A stretch of DNA of 64,000 bases, taken from contig JACJYK010000002.1 of the NCBI GenBank assembly GCA_020636135.1, forward strand, positions 577,501 through 641,500, read 5' to 3'. Source of the stretch: Lewinellaceae bacterium (GTDB lineage: Bacteria > Bacteroidota > Bacteroidia > Chitinophagales > Saprospiraceae). The position numbers and the translations under genes were made by a program. The notes under the pieces were generated by a model. That model was not told the origin of the DNA. It worked only from the letters and a program-made list of their open reading frames with translations, and made no database searches. Below are positions 34,135-42,687 of the stretch, piece after piece; position 1 is the stretch's first letter; every line of letters begins with the position of its first letter.

Positions 34135-34923
34135 ATGAACAAATATTCCTTCCTTCTGCTGGCGGTGGTCGTCGCTTTGCTGCCGGCATGCAATAAAAAG
34201 AAAATCAGTGATCTCGAACGCGAGCTTGCTTTGAAGAACCAGCAGGCCGAACAACTGGACCGGCAATTGCAGACCATACAGGCGACAAATGCCTCTCTCC
34301 TGGACCGTTTGGCTGACCTCAGCGTGATCAATAAAGCGGGCGCCGAATCGATCCAGCAGTCCCTCGAAAACATCAACAAGCAATATTCCTTCATCGAAAA
34401 TCTGACCAACAAGATTCAGCAGAAAGATTCGCTGAACCTGGTGCTGGTGATGAACCTCCGGCGTTCCCTGGCGGACATCTCGGATGATGACCTGCAAATC
34501 GAAGTGCGGGGAGGTATGGTCCACGTCTCCATTTCGGATAAGATGTTGTTCCGCTCGGGAAGCTTTACTTTAGGTAGTCAGGCAAAAAATATCCTTGGTA
34601 AACTGGCAGCCGTGATCAATGAACACGACGATCTGCAGATCATGGTCGAAGGGCATACCGACAACGTCCCTATGCACAATGAATGCCTGCAGGACAACTG
34701 GGATCTCAGTGCCATGCGGGCTACTTCGGTGGTCCGGTCACTGCAGCTCAATTATTACGTGGCTCCCGACCGGCTCACGGCATCCGGAAGATCCGAATAC
34801 ATCCCCAAAGCAGACAACAGCACGGCTGATGGCCGCGCGGAAAACCGCCGGACCGAGATCGTGATCATGCCGCGTCTGGATCAGTACTTCAAACTGCTGG
34901 AATCTCCGCAGCTGGCTGACTAA
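34135..34923 (+). CDS. OmpA-family peptidoglycan-binding lipoprotein
   Basis: A 262-residue lipoprotein (lipobox ALLPAC). Residues ~20-110 form a coiled coil (KISDLERELALKNQQAEQL onwards). The C-terminal OmpA domain begins at VHVSISDKMLFRSGSFTLG and includes IMVEGHTDNVPMHN, NWDLSAMRATSVVRSL (with the D and R that bind diaminopimelate) and RAENRRTEIVIMP. It should tether the outer membrane to peptidoglycan. The ATG at 34135 is used, since upstream in-frame codons give no signal peptide. Its stop overlaps that of a small ORF on the other strand. Confidence 0.9.
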   Translation: MNKYSFLLLAVVVALLPACNKKKISDLERELALKNQQAEQLDRQLQTIQATNASLLDRLADLSVINKAGAESIQQSLENINKQYSFIENLTNKIQQKDSLNLVLVMNLRRSLADISDDDLQIEVRGGMVHVSISDKMLFRSGSFTLGSQAKNILGKLAAVINEHDDLQIMVEGHTDNVPMHNECLQDNWDLSAMRATSVVRSLQLNYYVAPDRLTASGRSEYIPKADNSTADGRAENRRTEIVIMPRLDQYFKLLESPQLAD

Positions 34924-35099
34924 TTCAAACGAAGGACCTGCTCAAGGTCGATGCAATAGATACGACCGGTCCCATGCGCCGGTTGACGGAACTCCCGGAG
35001 GATATCGGTCAGATTCTCAGGTTTGTCAAAATGAGTAGGAATCGCGCTGCGCTCGCTGGTAAAATAAAGCCGCTTTTGGCCGCATCTAACCTGCATCAT
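34920..35099 (-). CDS. Small hypothetical protein, 59 aa
   Basis: A short minus-strand frame with protein-like content: RCGQKRLYFTSERSAIPTHF, KPENLTDILREFRQP and GRIYCIDLEQVLRL. It starts with two consecutive ATG codons (35099 and 35096), 57 nt downstream of the DUF3299-like gene on the same strand, and ends overlapping the OmpA-like stop in a tail-to-tail arrangement. No family is recognised. It could be a cytoplasmic partner of the neighbouring genes or a remnant; codon usage looks ordinary for the window. Confidence 0.45.
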   Translation of the reverse strand: MMQVRCGQKRLYFTSERSAIPTHFDKPENLTDILREFRQPAHGTGRIYCIDLEQVLRLN

Positions 35100-35155
35100 A
35101 CTGTTTTTTATGCATTTAACGTATGGCCAGGTCAGAGAGTCTCGAATTTATGGTT

Positions 35156-35611
35156 TCATTTGACCAATACCACATCGGAGAGTGCGTACATCAGCCGGTT
35201 GACATCATCGGAGTTAAGCTCCAGCTTGCCGCGGATGGTAACGGCTTCTGCAGAATATTTGATGGGCTCCTTGGCAAGCACTTCCATGACCGACTCCGGG
35301 CCGGCACCTCCGCAAAAAAAACACATGTTGTAAGGGTAGGCGGAAAAAATGAATTCGGTATGGCTTTTATACCCTTCTACCGGGATGATGTACCCCGTGA
35401 CCGTCACCTCCTCACCGTTGAGCTTCTGGATGTCTTCACTGAATACCGGGCGGTCCACTTTGAAGCCCAGCAGGTCATCATACTCTTTCTTAAAAGTGAT
35501 CTTCGCCAGGGTCTTCCATACATTGGCAGCATCCTGTGCCTGTGCATTTACCGCTGCGGTCATCAGACATCCCGCTAAAAATAGCCAACCGATAATTTTC
35601 ATTGATTTCAT
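35156..35611 (-). CDS. DUF3299-like exported protein
   Basis: A 151-residue exported protein with signal peptide MKIIGWLFLAGCLMTAAVNAQ. The core GEEVTVTGYIIPVEG, then FIFSAYPYNMCFFCGGAGPES and VTIRGKLELNSDD, matches the small OB-fold-like DUF3299 family with its C-x-x-C near GGAG. As I recall, family members occur next to FtsX-type ABC transporters and zinc-regulated genes in Gammaproteobacteria. Here an ABC permease and ATPase lie upstream on the same strand beyond a 430-bp repeat block. Role unknown; metal binding by the CxxC pair is plausible. Confidence 0.7.
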   Translation of the reverse strand: MKSMKIIGWLFLAGCLMTAAVNAQAQDAANVWKTLAKITFKKEYDDLLGFKVDRPVFSEDIQKLNGEEVTVTGYIIPVEGYKSHTEFIFSAYPYNMCFFCGGAGPESVMEVLAKEPIKYSAEAVTIRGKLELNSDDVNRLMYALSDVVLVK

Positions 35612-35699
35612 TTTCTCTCTTACAAATATAAAAATGGATTGGATAGTTCAATCCATGCTGGGCTCTCACCTGAAATCCTGAGTGCTCATCGCACGATAC

Positions 35700-35790
35700 C
35701 ATAAAAAGGAGATATTGAAATGTATCGTACCTTCGGCACGCTCTATTTCCTGGGTTATCCCGGATGTGGTGGATTGAAATCCACGCCTAC
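35700..35790 (-). repeat. Hairpin-rich interspersed repeat, variant copy in inverse orientation
   Basis: GTGGAT (35769-35774), TGAA loop and ATCCAC (35779-35784) form a hairpin which on the minus strand has a TTCA loop, the same design as the GCGGAT-TTCA-ATCCGC hairpin of the copy at 63748-63903. Nearby GTACCTTCGGCACGCTC is a variant of the second conserved block. Confidence 0.55.
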
Positions 35791-35897
35791 AAAATCTAAC
35801 TGAGCCCATGGCCCTTCCATCAAATAGTAGTGGGTTCAGGGTAATTCACAATGTACTTCATCCGGATTAAGCTTCGTTTTATGTAGTATTCAGCCCC

Positions 35898-35990
35898 AAG
35901 AGCCATCGGCTCGATACATGTTGTAGCAGCGGATTTTAATCCGCTGAAAAGTATTATGAAAAGTACATGAGTGCTGTAGGCACGGCAGAT
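35898..35990 (+). repeat. Hairpin-rich interspersed repeat, copy A
   Basis: The order of blocks is GAGCCATCGGCTCGATACAT, TTGTAGCAGCGGATT, ATCCGCTGAAA and, 20 nt on, GAGTGCTGTAGGCACGGCAGAT. All recur at 63748-63840 with few changes. The first and second blocks can each fold into a short hairpin. No transposase is near. Confidence 0.75.
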
Positions 35991-36040
35991 TATAGAAGAT
36001 GTTGTGTGATATGCCTTGAAGGTGGTAATCCAACCAATTA

Positions 36041-37303
36041 TCAGCCTTCCGCCAATGTCCTGGACAATTCGGTCCGGTAAGCCTGCCAGGCGGGAATTAA
36101 CGCGGCAAATAGTCCGATGACCAGGGCACCCAGCGCCAGCCATCCCTCTTCCCTGACCCACTGCCATGGATTAAACGGATAACGGTAAGCCTTTTCCAGA
36201 TAATCGGTGAGAAAATACATTGCAGTATGCGCCAAAAGGATGCCCAGCAGATACCCAACAAATGCGAGCAGCAGGCCTTCCAATATAATCATCGAAAATA
36301 ACTTGCCTGGTGAAGCACCCTGCACCCGCATCAGTGCCAATTCGTATTTCCGGTCTTTCAGGGAGCCATATAATGAAATGAAAATACTTAATCCCGATAC
36401 GATAGCTATCAGCCATCCCAGGGTCTTCAGAGCATCCATTCCGACACCCATCAGCGAAAACAATCGGTTGATCTCGATGGCCGGGGTGGCAGCCTGCAAG
36501 TCGGTATTTTCATTGATGTTCCGCGCCATATTCAATGCCTGGTAATTCCGTGCTTTAAACCGGATCAGGAGGCTGGTGATCTCCTGGTCCGGATGTTCCA
36601 GCAACGAGGCATTGGTGTAGTGTGGTGTGCCCGCGTCAACCGGAGCTACTTCGTGGTGCGCTTCCTCCGTGGACTCGTGTTCATGGACCGCCCAGATGCT
36701 CTGGGTGTTGGTGAGTATCAGCTGGTCAGCTACCGTACCGGAAGGAGCCAGGATGCCGGTGACCCGGAATGCATGGCTCTCTTCATGCGTCAGATTCTCA
36801 TCCTGCAGCAAGCCATGGGTGCTTTGAAACTGGTCGCCAATATGCAGATCCAGGCGCCGGGCAACCTCGGGCCCGATGGTGACGTCAAAATCATTTTCCC
36901 ACCAGCCACCATCGGCAATATGCAAGGCATACAAGTCAACGAATGACCGGGTGGTACCTACAATGCGAAATCCTTTATAACTGTCACCTATCGACAAGGG
37001 GGTGGCATCTTTGATCAGTGGATGTTCGGTGTTAAAAAAGGCACGGATAGACTGGATGGGAATATTTCCTGTGGGAGCATCGATGTGGTACATATTGCAC
37101 AGGACCAATTGCAGGGGGCTGCCTTTGGCTCCCAGGACGATGTCGATACCCGCCAGGTTCTTTTCAAATTTATCTTCGATCTGCTTATTAACCACAAACA
37201 GAAAGGCAATCAATCCCACACCCAATGCAAAAAGGACCAGCGTAAGCGCCAGGCTGAGCGGGCGGTGGATGATGTTCTTCCAGCTTAGCGTGATCAGCTT
37301 CAT
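36041..37303 (-). CDS. ABC transporter permease (FtsX/MacB-like) with His/acidic periplasmic insert
   Basis: A 420-residue membrane protein with one N-terminal TM (LALTLVLFALGVGLIAFLFVV), a large periplasmic domain and three C-terminal TMs of the FtsX type, with the coupling segment YELALMRVQGASPGKLF. The periplasmic part includes the His/Glu-rich stretch VHEHESTEEAHHEVAPVD, which could bind divalent metal. It overlaps the ATPase gene by 4 nt and is surely its partner. Together they form a MacB/LolCD-like exporter or mechanotransmission complex. The neighbouring DUF3299-like gene and the His-rich insert suggest a link with metal handling; that is inference. Confidence 0.88.
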   Translation of the reverse strand: MKLITLSWKNIIHRPLSLALTLVLFALGVGLIAFLFVVNKQIEDKFEKNLAGIDIVLGAKGSPLQLVLCNMYHIDAPTGNIPIQSIRAFFNTEHPLIKDATPLSIGDSYKGFRIVGTTRSFVDLYALHIADGGWWENDFDVTIGPEVARRLDLHIGDQFQSTHGLLQDENLTHEESHAFRVTGILAPSGTVADQLILTNTQSIWAVHEHESTEEAHHEVAPVDAGTPHYTNASLLEHPDQEITSLLIRFKARNYQALNMARNINENTDLQAATPAIEINRLFSLMGVGMDALKTLGWLIAIVSGLSIFISLYGSLKDRKYELALMRVQGASPGKLFSMIILEGLLLAFVGYLLGILLAHTAMYFLTDYLEKAYRYPFNPWQWVREEGWLALGALVIGLFAALIPAWQAYRTELSRTLAEG

Positions 37304-37932
37304 GCGCTCAGGTTGATGTGGTTCGCAAAATAATCCTTGAGGCGCTTGTCATGGGTGACCAGAATCAGGGCTGCATTTTCTGCATCTGCCTGGTGTTCAA
37401 GGAGCTGGATGACCTGTTCAGTATTTCGATCATCGAGTGCAGAAGTAGGCTCGTCTGCCAGGATCAGACTGGGCCGGTTGACGAGAGCCCGGGCTATCGC
37501 GATCCGTTGTTGTTCGCCGACACTGAGTTCCTGGGTTCGTTTGTGTGCTTTGTGGTCCAGCTGCAGTCGCTGCAAGATCTCATGTATCCGTTTTTTGTCG
37601 GTTGGCAAACCGGCCAGGTTTTGGGCCAGCACTAAATTTTCTTCCACCCGTAATGACCGGATGAAGTGGGACTGCTGAAAGATGATACCGATGTGTTTAC
37701 CCCGGAATGCGTCCCGCTGATGACCGGAGAGCTGGTATACATTTTTATTCAGCAAGCTTACAGTTCCCTGATCCGGAGACAGGATACCGGCCAGTATATG
37801 CAGCAAGGTGGTTTTACCACAGCCGGACTGGCCCAGGATCAGGACTTTTTCGCGGTTGGATGCCACAATATCCGGGAAAGTCAGGTCCTGCCCGGGTTTG
37901 TATGCGAATCGTAATCCGGTTGCTGTCAACAT
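37300..37932 (-). CDS. ABC transporter ATP-binding protein (LolD/MacB type)
   Basis: A 210-residue ATPase with Walker A GQSGCGKTT, Q-loop IIFQQSHFI, signature LSVGEQQRIAIARAL, Walker B LILADEPTSALD and the switch histidine in LVTHD. The size and LSVGEQQR signature are of the LolD/FtsE/MacB branch that works with FtsX-type permeases. The ATG at 37932 is preferred over a TTG at 37947. Its stop overlaps the permease start by 4 nt. The ROK kinase gene ends 15 nt upstream on the same strand, so all may be on one transcript. Confidence 0.93.
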   Translation of the reverse strand: MLTATGLRFAYKPGQDLTFPDIVASNREKVLILGQSGCGKTTLLHILAGILSPDQGTVSLLNKNVYQLSGHQRDAFRGKHIGIIFQQSHFIRSLRVEENLVLAQNLAGLPTDKKRIHEILQRLQLDHKAHKRTQELSVGEQQRIAIARALVNRPSLILADEPTSALDDRNTEQVIQLLEHQADAENAALILVTHDKRLKDYFANHINLSA

Positions 37933-37947
37933 CCGTGTAAGGTACAA

Positions 37948-38850
37948 TTAAAGTAAAGCAGCTCCGAAGACGCCGGCGCTGTCACCCAGTTTGGGCCGCA
38001 GAAAGAGTGTCTCCAGGCGATGGTTGAAGACATGCTTTTCGACTTCTTTTACCCCGCGGGTGTACAATTCATCGATGTTGCCCAAACCGCCACCCAGGAC
38101 GATGGCATCGGGATCAATAATATTGACGAGGTAGGCGACACCTTTGCCAAAGAAGTGGATCAGCCGGTCCATTGTAGCTACGGCATATGGGTCCGATGCT
38201 TCCCTGGCCCGGTTGATGATCTCTTTCAGTTTTCTTTTTTCTCCGGATTGGGATGCATAATAACGCTCGAGTCCAGGTCCGGATAGTACTGTTTCGACAC
38301 AGCCGACTTTGCCACAATAGCAGAGGCCGCCCGATTCATCGAGATAATTGTGTCCCCATTCACCGGCAATACCTTGTTTGCCATAGATCGCTTTGCCGTC
38401 CACAACCAGGCCGCCGCCAACGCCGGTACCCATGATGATGCCAAAGACTACATCTGCATCGGGCAGCACATCTTTGACGACCCCCAGATTGGTCTCGGCA
38501 ACTGCAAAACAATTGGCATCGTTAGCCATCCGGAAAGTGATACCCAAACGTTCTTCCAGATCTTTTCTTAAGGGTTTGCCCAATAGACTGGTCGTATTAC
38601 AGTTTTTCATGGTTTGCGTAGAAGGTTCCAGCACGCCGGGCGTACCCATACCGATGTAGGCCGGGTTCAATCCGCTCTCTTTTTTCATTTGCTGGATCAG
38701 CTTCCCGATCTGGCTGATGATGTGATCGTAGCCTCCTTCCTGTTCGGTTGGTACCCTGAGCCGGGTAAGTTCGGTAGGACTCTTGCGCGATGCGATGATG
38801 ACCCCTTCTATTTTTGTTCCGCCCAGGTCAATGCCCCATAGTGGTTCCAT
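37948..38850 (-). CDS. ROK family sugar kinase
   Basis: A 300-residue ROK-family kinase. It shows the phosphate-binding DLGGTKIEGVII at the N-terminus, MGTPGVLEPS, ANDANCFAVAE with the catalytic aspartate, GIIMGTGVGGGLVVDG and the zinc-binding block GEWGHNYLDESGGLCYCGKVGCVETVLSGPGL (H and three Cys). Family members phosphorylate glucose, fructose, N-acetylglucosamine or N-acetylmannosamine; the GEWGHN and CYCG context fits a glucose or GlcNAc kinase but does not decide. Cytoplasmic. It lies 15 nt upstream of the ABC ATPase gene, same strand. Confidence 0.9.
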   Translation of the reverse strand: MEPLWGIDLGGTKIEGVIIASRKSPTELTRLRVPTEQEGGYDHIISQIGKLIQQMKKESGLNPAYIGMGTPGVLEPSTQTMKNCNTTSLLGKPLRKDLEERLGITFRMANDANCFAVAETNLGVVKDVLPDADVVFGIIMGTGVGGGLVVDGKAIYGKQGIAGEWGHNYLDESGGLCYCGKVGCVETVLSGPGLERYYASQSGEKRKLKEIINRAREASDPYAVATMDRLIHFFGKGVAYLVNIIDPDAIVLGGGLGNIDELYTRGVKEVEKHVFNHRLETLFLRPKLGDSAGVFGAALL

Positions 38851-38952
38851 GCACTTCTGTTTCAGGTGATGATGTGAATTCCATAAATGTAAAAAGGTTT
38901 CAGCAGAAGTTCCCGCTCCGGAGCCAATCTTGCAGAGAAAGTTCCTGGCGGT

Positions 38953-40449
38953 TCAGTCCTGAGGCAGAGCAGGAACCAGAAGGGTCAGGGCTTCATTGAG
39001 GGCCCTGGAAGCAAATTTCGCTCCTTTGCTATGCCCCATCCTTACCACAACCAGGTCAAGGGACGGTGCGATGATCACATTTTGACCGCCACCTCCCATC
39101 ATGGCATATGCATCTCCGGGCAGTTTGAATTTTCCATCCGTGTTCAACCAGAACATACCACCGTACACCGGGTCGACCCAGGCTGGTGCTGGCGTAGAGA
39201 CAAAATCCGTAAACCCTTCGGGAAGCAGGCGTTTTCCATTCCAGACACCATCCTGCAGATAGAGCATGGCCAGCCGCCCCCAGTTACGGGCCGTGCCAAA
39301 GTCATAGCCGGTCATGATGAAATTACCCCAGCGGTCGGTCTCAAGCAACTGTTTGCGGATGCCGATCGAATCAAATAAATCTTCCTGTGGCCATGTCCAG
39401 TAGTTGCGTCCCTCCGCTTCCACGGTCATGCGGATGATGTAACCCAGTGTCAGCGGGTCGCAATTGCGGTATTGGCCGGCGCCTTTGCTGCCGGGAGCAA
39501 ATTCCAGTGGCCGGTTAACGGCAAAATCAAATACGTCGACTGAGCCGGTATAGGGATAAACATGTGTAAGCTGAGCCATCGGCAGGTCACCGTCGTAGCT
39601 GGTTGATCCGGCCACCGAACGATCCCGGGTACGGCCGAATGAGGGGAAACGCAGGCCACTGCTCATCTGCATCAGGTTGCGGATGGTGATGGCTCCCCGC
39701 GGATCGCCCGGCCGTTGCCATTCCGGGATGGGAGCGGTCTCGTCAAGTGATAATTTTCCTTCCCGGATCAGTCGGCCTATCAGCGTGCCAGTGATGCTCT
39801 TGCCCATGGACCAGGACTCCAGTTGTGTATCCTTGCCAATGCCATCGGCGTAGCGCTCCAGGATGATCTGCCCGTGATGGATGACTAAAAATGCAGCCGT
39901 ATGAGCAGCAGGATCAAAGGCAGCATTGGCGACCTGTGCCATCCGGTTCATGTCATAGGCCGCAGAGAGGACAGACGTCCGGTCACCCATCGGCCAGTCC
40001 ATCGAGTCGGCCGGAGGCAGGGAGGAGACGACCGGGACGGGCGTAAAATGCATGCCTTTCACTACATCCAGGATACAACCCTGATCGCCGGTAAAGGTGG
40101 CCGTGCGATGTACGGTGTCCCCCAGGAAAGCCGTTACCTCATGCAGATCATAATCGATGAACCAGGTGACCTGATCTACCCAGGATTTTTCCAGGATGAT
40201 ACCATCGTTATTGGCCACAAACTCTTCCGGCTTCCGGCCGGAGACAAATACCGCCGTACACAGGCATTTGGCATATGGACCCAGGCCCAGGTACGCAGCG
40301 GACCCTGCCGGTTGTTGGGTCGATTCCCAGGGCTGGTAGGTTAGGGATTTTTGGACAGGGTCAGAATCTGATTGTCCAGCCTGATTTGAGCAGTTTGCCC
40401 CAAGCAGGAATATGGCGATAGAGAACCGGAAAATCGATTTATTCAACAT
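38953..40449 (-). CDS. Serine hydrolase, beta-lactamase/class C family lipoprotein
   Basis: A 498-residue envelope lipoprotein (lipobox LLGANC). The penicillin-binding or esterase fold of the AmpC-like family shows the S-x-x-K motif SMGK at S214-K217 in ESWSMGKSITGTLIGRLI, the tyrosine of Y-x-N in QYRNCDPL, and a late GGGGQNVIIAPSLDLVVVRMG that carries the third motif. Residues 40-140 form an extra N-terminal domain with two Cys. Such proteins are esterases, D-aminopeptidases or peptidoglycan-related hydrolases as often as beta-lactamases. It is probably monocistronic. Confidence 0.88.
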   Translation of the reverse strand: MLNKSIFRFSIAIFLLGANCSNQAGQSDSDPVQKSLTYQPWESTQQPAGSAAYLGLGPYAKCLCTAVFVSGRKPEEFVANNDGIILEKSWVDQVTWFIDYDLHEVTAFLGDTVHRTATFTGDQGCILDVVKGMHFTPVPVVSSLPPADSMDWPMGDRTSVLSAAYDMNRMAQVANAAFDPAAHTAAFLVIHHGQIILERYADGIGKDTQLESWSMGKSITGTLIGRLIREGKLSLDETAPIPEWQRPGDPRGAITIRNLMQMSSGLRFPSFGRTRDRSVAGSTSYDGDLPMAQLTHVYPYTGSVDVFDFAVNRPLEFAPGSKGAGQYRNCDPLTLGYIIRMTVEAEGRNYWTWPQEDLFDSIGIRKQLLETDRWGNFIMTGYDFGTARNWGRLAMLYLQDGVWNGKRLLPEGFTDFVSTPAPAWVDPVYGGMFWLNTDGKFKLPGDAYAMMGGGGQNVIIAPSLDLVVVRMGHSKGAKFASRALNEALTLLVPALPQD

Positions 40450-40551
40450 AGATCCAGATTACGAAAGATAGCTGTGTCAGGGCACCATTTTTTCAAAAAA
40501 TAGCAGGATATGAGGAATAATTAGACCAGATATTTTCGGCTGACTGCGCTG

Positions 40552-41793
40552 TTAATTGCCTTTCAGCGCTTTTAATTTTTCTTTGGAATAGGAGTCCGGA
40601 TTTAATGCTATGGATTTTTGAAAGCTCTCCATTGCCTTTTCTTTTTTCTCCATCTGCAGATAACAATCTCCAAGAGAGTCGAATGCATTAAAGCTCTTTG
40701 GATGATTAACGGTATTCAGGAGGAAAAACTTTTCAGCTTTTCCCATTTGCTTCATGGCTAAAAATTGGTACCCGATCGAATTGATCAGACTCTCATCGGG
40801 TTTTATTTCATAGCCGAAATCTACCGAAACCTGTTCATAGTGCTTTTGTATTTTCGCTGCCAGATCCAGGTCCGGATCCATGAAATCCTCGAATGAAATC
40901 GTCACCGGATAGGATTTAAAGAAAAACCGCAGGGCATCATACGTAGCGATCAGAGGCACTGAGCCGTGGTCATCATCCGGATAAAATTTACTGTCGTATT
41001 TGAATGGACTGATCTGCAGGTGATCGTAAAACCGGTTAAGGTAGATGATGTTGCGAATGTGTTCGGTAGCAACCGTGGTGTCCCGCAGCCCGACCAAGGT
41101 ATCTTTTTGGTGATCCATCGTATTCGCTATGCCAAGATATAACCAACGGTTCTGATAGCCGGGCTTATTTCCTGCCTGCTGGATTTCATGGAGTAATTGT
41201 TGGTTGTCCCACCACATGGAAGGATCCAGGGCCAGGTAGGCCTTGAATAGATCTGGCCGCTCAAATAATGTATTGATCGCTGTGAGTCCTCCAAAGCTGT
41301 GGCCGATCAACATCCGGAAAGGTGCAGTAGGGTAGTGGCTTTCAATATAGGGGATTAATTCCTTCTCCATAAAATCCATAAAAGCCTCACCGCCTCCGGA
41401 ATGTGCCGCCATGGTGCTGTCGACAAATGGATGGTCTGCACTGCCTTTCGTAGGAGTCAGATCCCGGGTGCGGTCGGTATTTGGAATGCCGACTACGATC
41501 ATTTTGGGACAAATGGAATTCCCATTCACGGAACTCAATTGTTCCACCATCCCAACCACTGAGGAGAAATGAGCGTCCCCATCCAGTAAATAAATGACCG
41601 GGTAGGTCGAAGGTTCATAGATATCAGATTGTGAGTCTCCCGGCACATGGACCCATATTCGGCGCGGCTCGTTCAGAATGTTGGAATAGATGCTGTCCAT
41701 GTGGCCGATGTTGATCTCTCTGACCGGCTGAGCGGAGGCTGACCAATGGATGCAAACAATAAAAAAAAGGTACAGGAAATTTCTTGGAGCCAT
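40552..41793 (-). CDS. Esterase-like alpha/beta hydrolase with C-terminal TPR
   Basis: A 413-residue exported enzyme (signal peptide to SASAQ) of the IroE/Fes-type esterase family. The nucleophile elbow is S166 in MLIGHSFGGLTA; YPVIYLLDGDAHF supplies the oxyanion strand; DDHGSVPLIATYDALRF has the probable catalytic histidine. The last ~80 residues (FLAMKQMGKAEKFFLLNTVN, NAFDSLGDCYLQMEKKEKAMESFQKSI) form about two tetratricopeptide repeats, an arrangement common in Bacteroidota. It may hydrolyse siderophore or other surface esters. The gene begins 34 nt downstream of the DUF4344 gene on the same strand. Confidence 0.87.
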   Translation of the reverse strand: MAPRNFLYLFFIVCIHWSASAQPVREINIGHMDSIYSNILNEPRRIWVHVPGDSQSDIYEPSTYPVIYLLDGDAHFSSVVGMVEQLSSVNGNSICPKMIVVGIPNTDRTRDLTPTKGSADHPFVDSTMAAHSGGGEAFMDFMEKELIPYIESHYPTAPFRMLIGHSFGGLTAINTLFERPDLFKAYLALDPSMWWDNQQLLHEIQQAGNKPGYQNRWLYLGIANTMDHQKDTLVGLRDTTVATEHIRNIIYLNRFYDHLQISPFKYDSKFYPDDDHGSVPLIATYDALRFFFKSYPVTISFEDFMDPDLDLAAKIQKHYEQVSVDFGYEIKPDESLINSIGYQFLAMKQMGKAEKFFLLNTVNHPKSFNAFDSLGDCYLQMEKKEKAMESFQKSIALNPDSYSKEKLKALKGN

Positions 41794-41827
41794 AAGACTT
41801 AAGGTTGACGAGAGCTTTAAGTTAATA

Positions 41828-42604
41828 TTATTGCCGCAAATACCGGTAAAGGATGCGGTACCAGTTCTTCATCAGGTCTTCAAAATCATAGACACAGGTA
41901 TCCATTTGTTCTTCGTCGAGATCCATTTCATCCAGCAAGTAGCCATTGTTTTCTGCATCGCTACCATAAAGCAGGCATAGAAGCCGGTACTTACGCTGAA
42001 GATCCAGGGAATGACCGTCCATCAAATCATTATCCTCAATGGCGTCATCCCGATCATAAGAGAAGGCATCATACATCAATGCAGCTGAATAGATGGTATT
42101 GGTGTACCCCAAACGCATGCACACGTACAAAGCAAATTCGTCGACAACATCTTCCTGTCTACCCACCGTTGGTAGTTGTAAAACTTCGATTAAAGCATGA
42201 CCCACCTCGTGGTACAAGGTAAATTCCAGTTCTTCGTAAAGGATTTCATCCAGTTCTTCATCCGAATCTCCGTAACCGCCGGCATCCAGTATTTCGCGGT
42301 CATCGGCAGCAGTTTCATAAGGAATGGTCACGACGGGATACCCCGTTTCCGAACTGTAATAGGCTCCTTCATCACTCGAAGTGAACACGATGTAGACGTC
42401 CTGGGGCAGCGCAAACATGGCATTCAAACCATTGACCACATGGGTGAATACCTCGCTGTAATACAATTTATTGGCAATGGCTCCGGTCTCGGCGCTTGCT
42501 TTTTGCCAGACCAGTTTAAAACCCGGAACGGTGTTATTCTGACTGTGGACCTGAAGTGATGAGCAGATTATTCCGAAAAGAATAAATAAAGTAATCTTTC
42601 TCAT
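41828..42604 (-). CDS. DUF4344 putative zinc metallopeptidase
   Basis: A 258-residue exported protein (signal peptide ending VHSQ) of the DUF4344 family. The zincin motif is H132-E133-x-x-H136 in LYHEVGHALIEVLQLP, followed by GRQEDVVDEFA, whose E/D residues are the likely third metal ligand. It is rich in Asp/Glu (EILDAGGYGDSDEELDEIL). Peptidase activity is inferred from the motif only. An inverted repeat, GGGTTA-TTT-TAACCC at 42607-42621, lies 2 nt before the start codon and might hide the ribosome-binding site. Confidence 0.82.
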   Translation of the reverse strand: MRKITLFILFGIICSSLQVHSQNNTVPGFKLVWQKASAETGAIANKLYYSEVFTHVVNGLNAMFALPQDVYIVFTSSDEGAYYSSETGYPVVTIPYETAADDREILDAGGYGDSDEELDEILYEELEFTLYHEVGHALIEVLQLPTVGRQEDVVDEFALYVCMRLGYTNTIYSAALMYDAFSYDRDDAIEDNDLMDGHSLDLQRKYRLLCLLYGSDAENNGYLLDEMDLDEEQMDTCVYDFEDLMKNWYRILYRYLRQ

Positions 42605-42606
42605 TG

Positions 42607-42621
42607 GGGTTATTTTAACCC
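42607..42621. promoter_or_regulatory. Inverted repeat at the DUF4344 ribosome-binding site
   Basis: GGGTTA-TTT-TAACCC is a perfect 6-bp stem with a 3-nt loop, 2 nt upstream of the DUF4344 ATG on the minus strand. It occupies the position of the ribosome-binding site, so it could control initiation, or serve as an operator. Confidence 0.35.
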
Positions 42622-42687
42622 AAAATAAAAAGGAATTTCACTTGTTCGGCTTTTCTGCGAATGAAAATGGGAGGGCTGGACCAAAGT

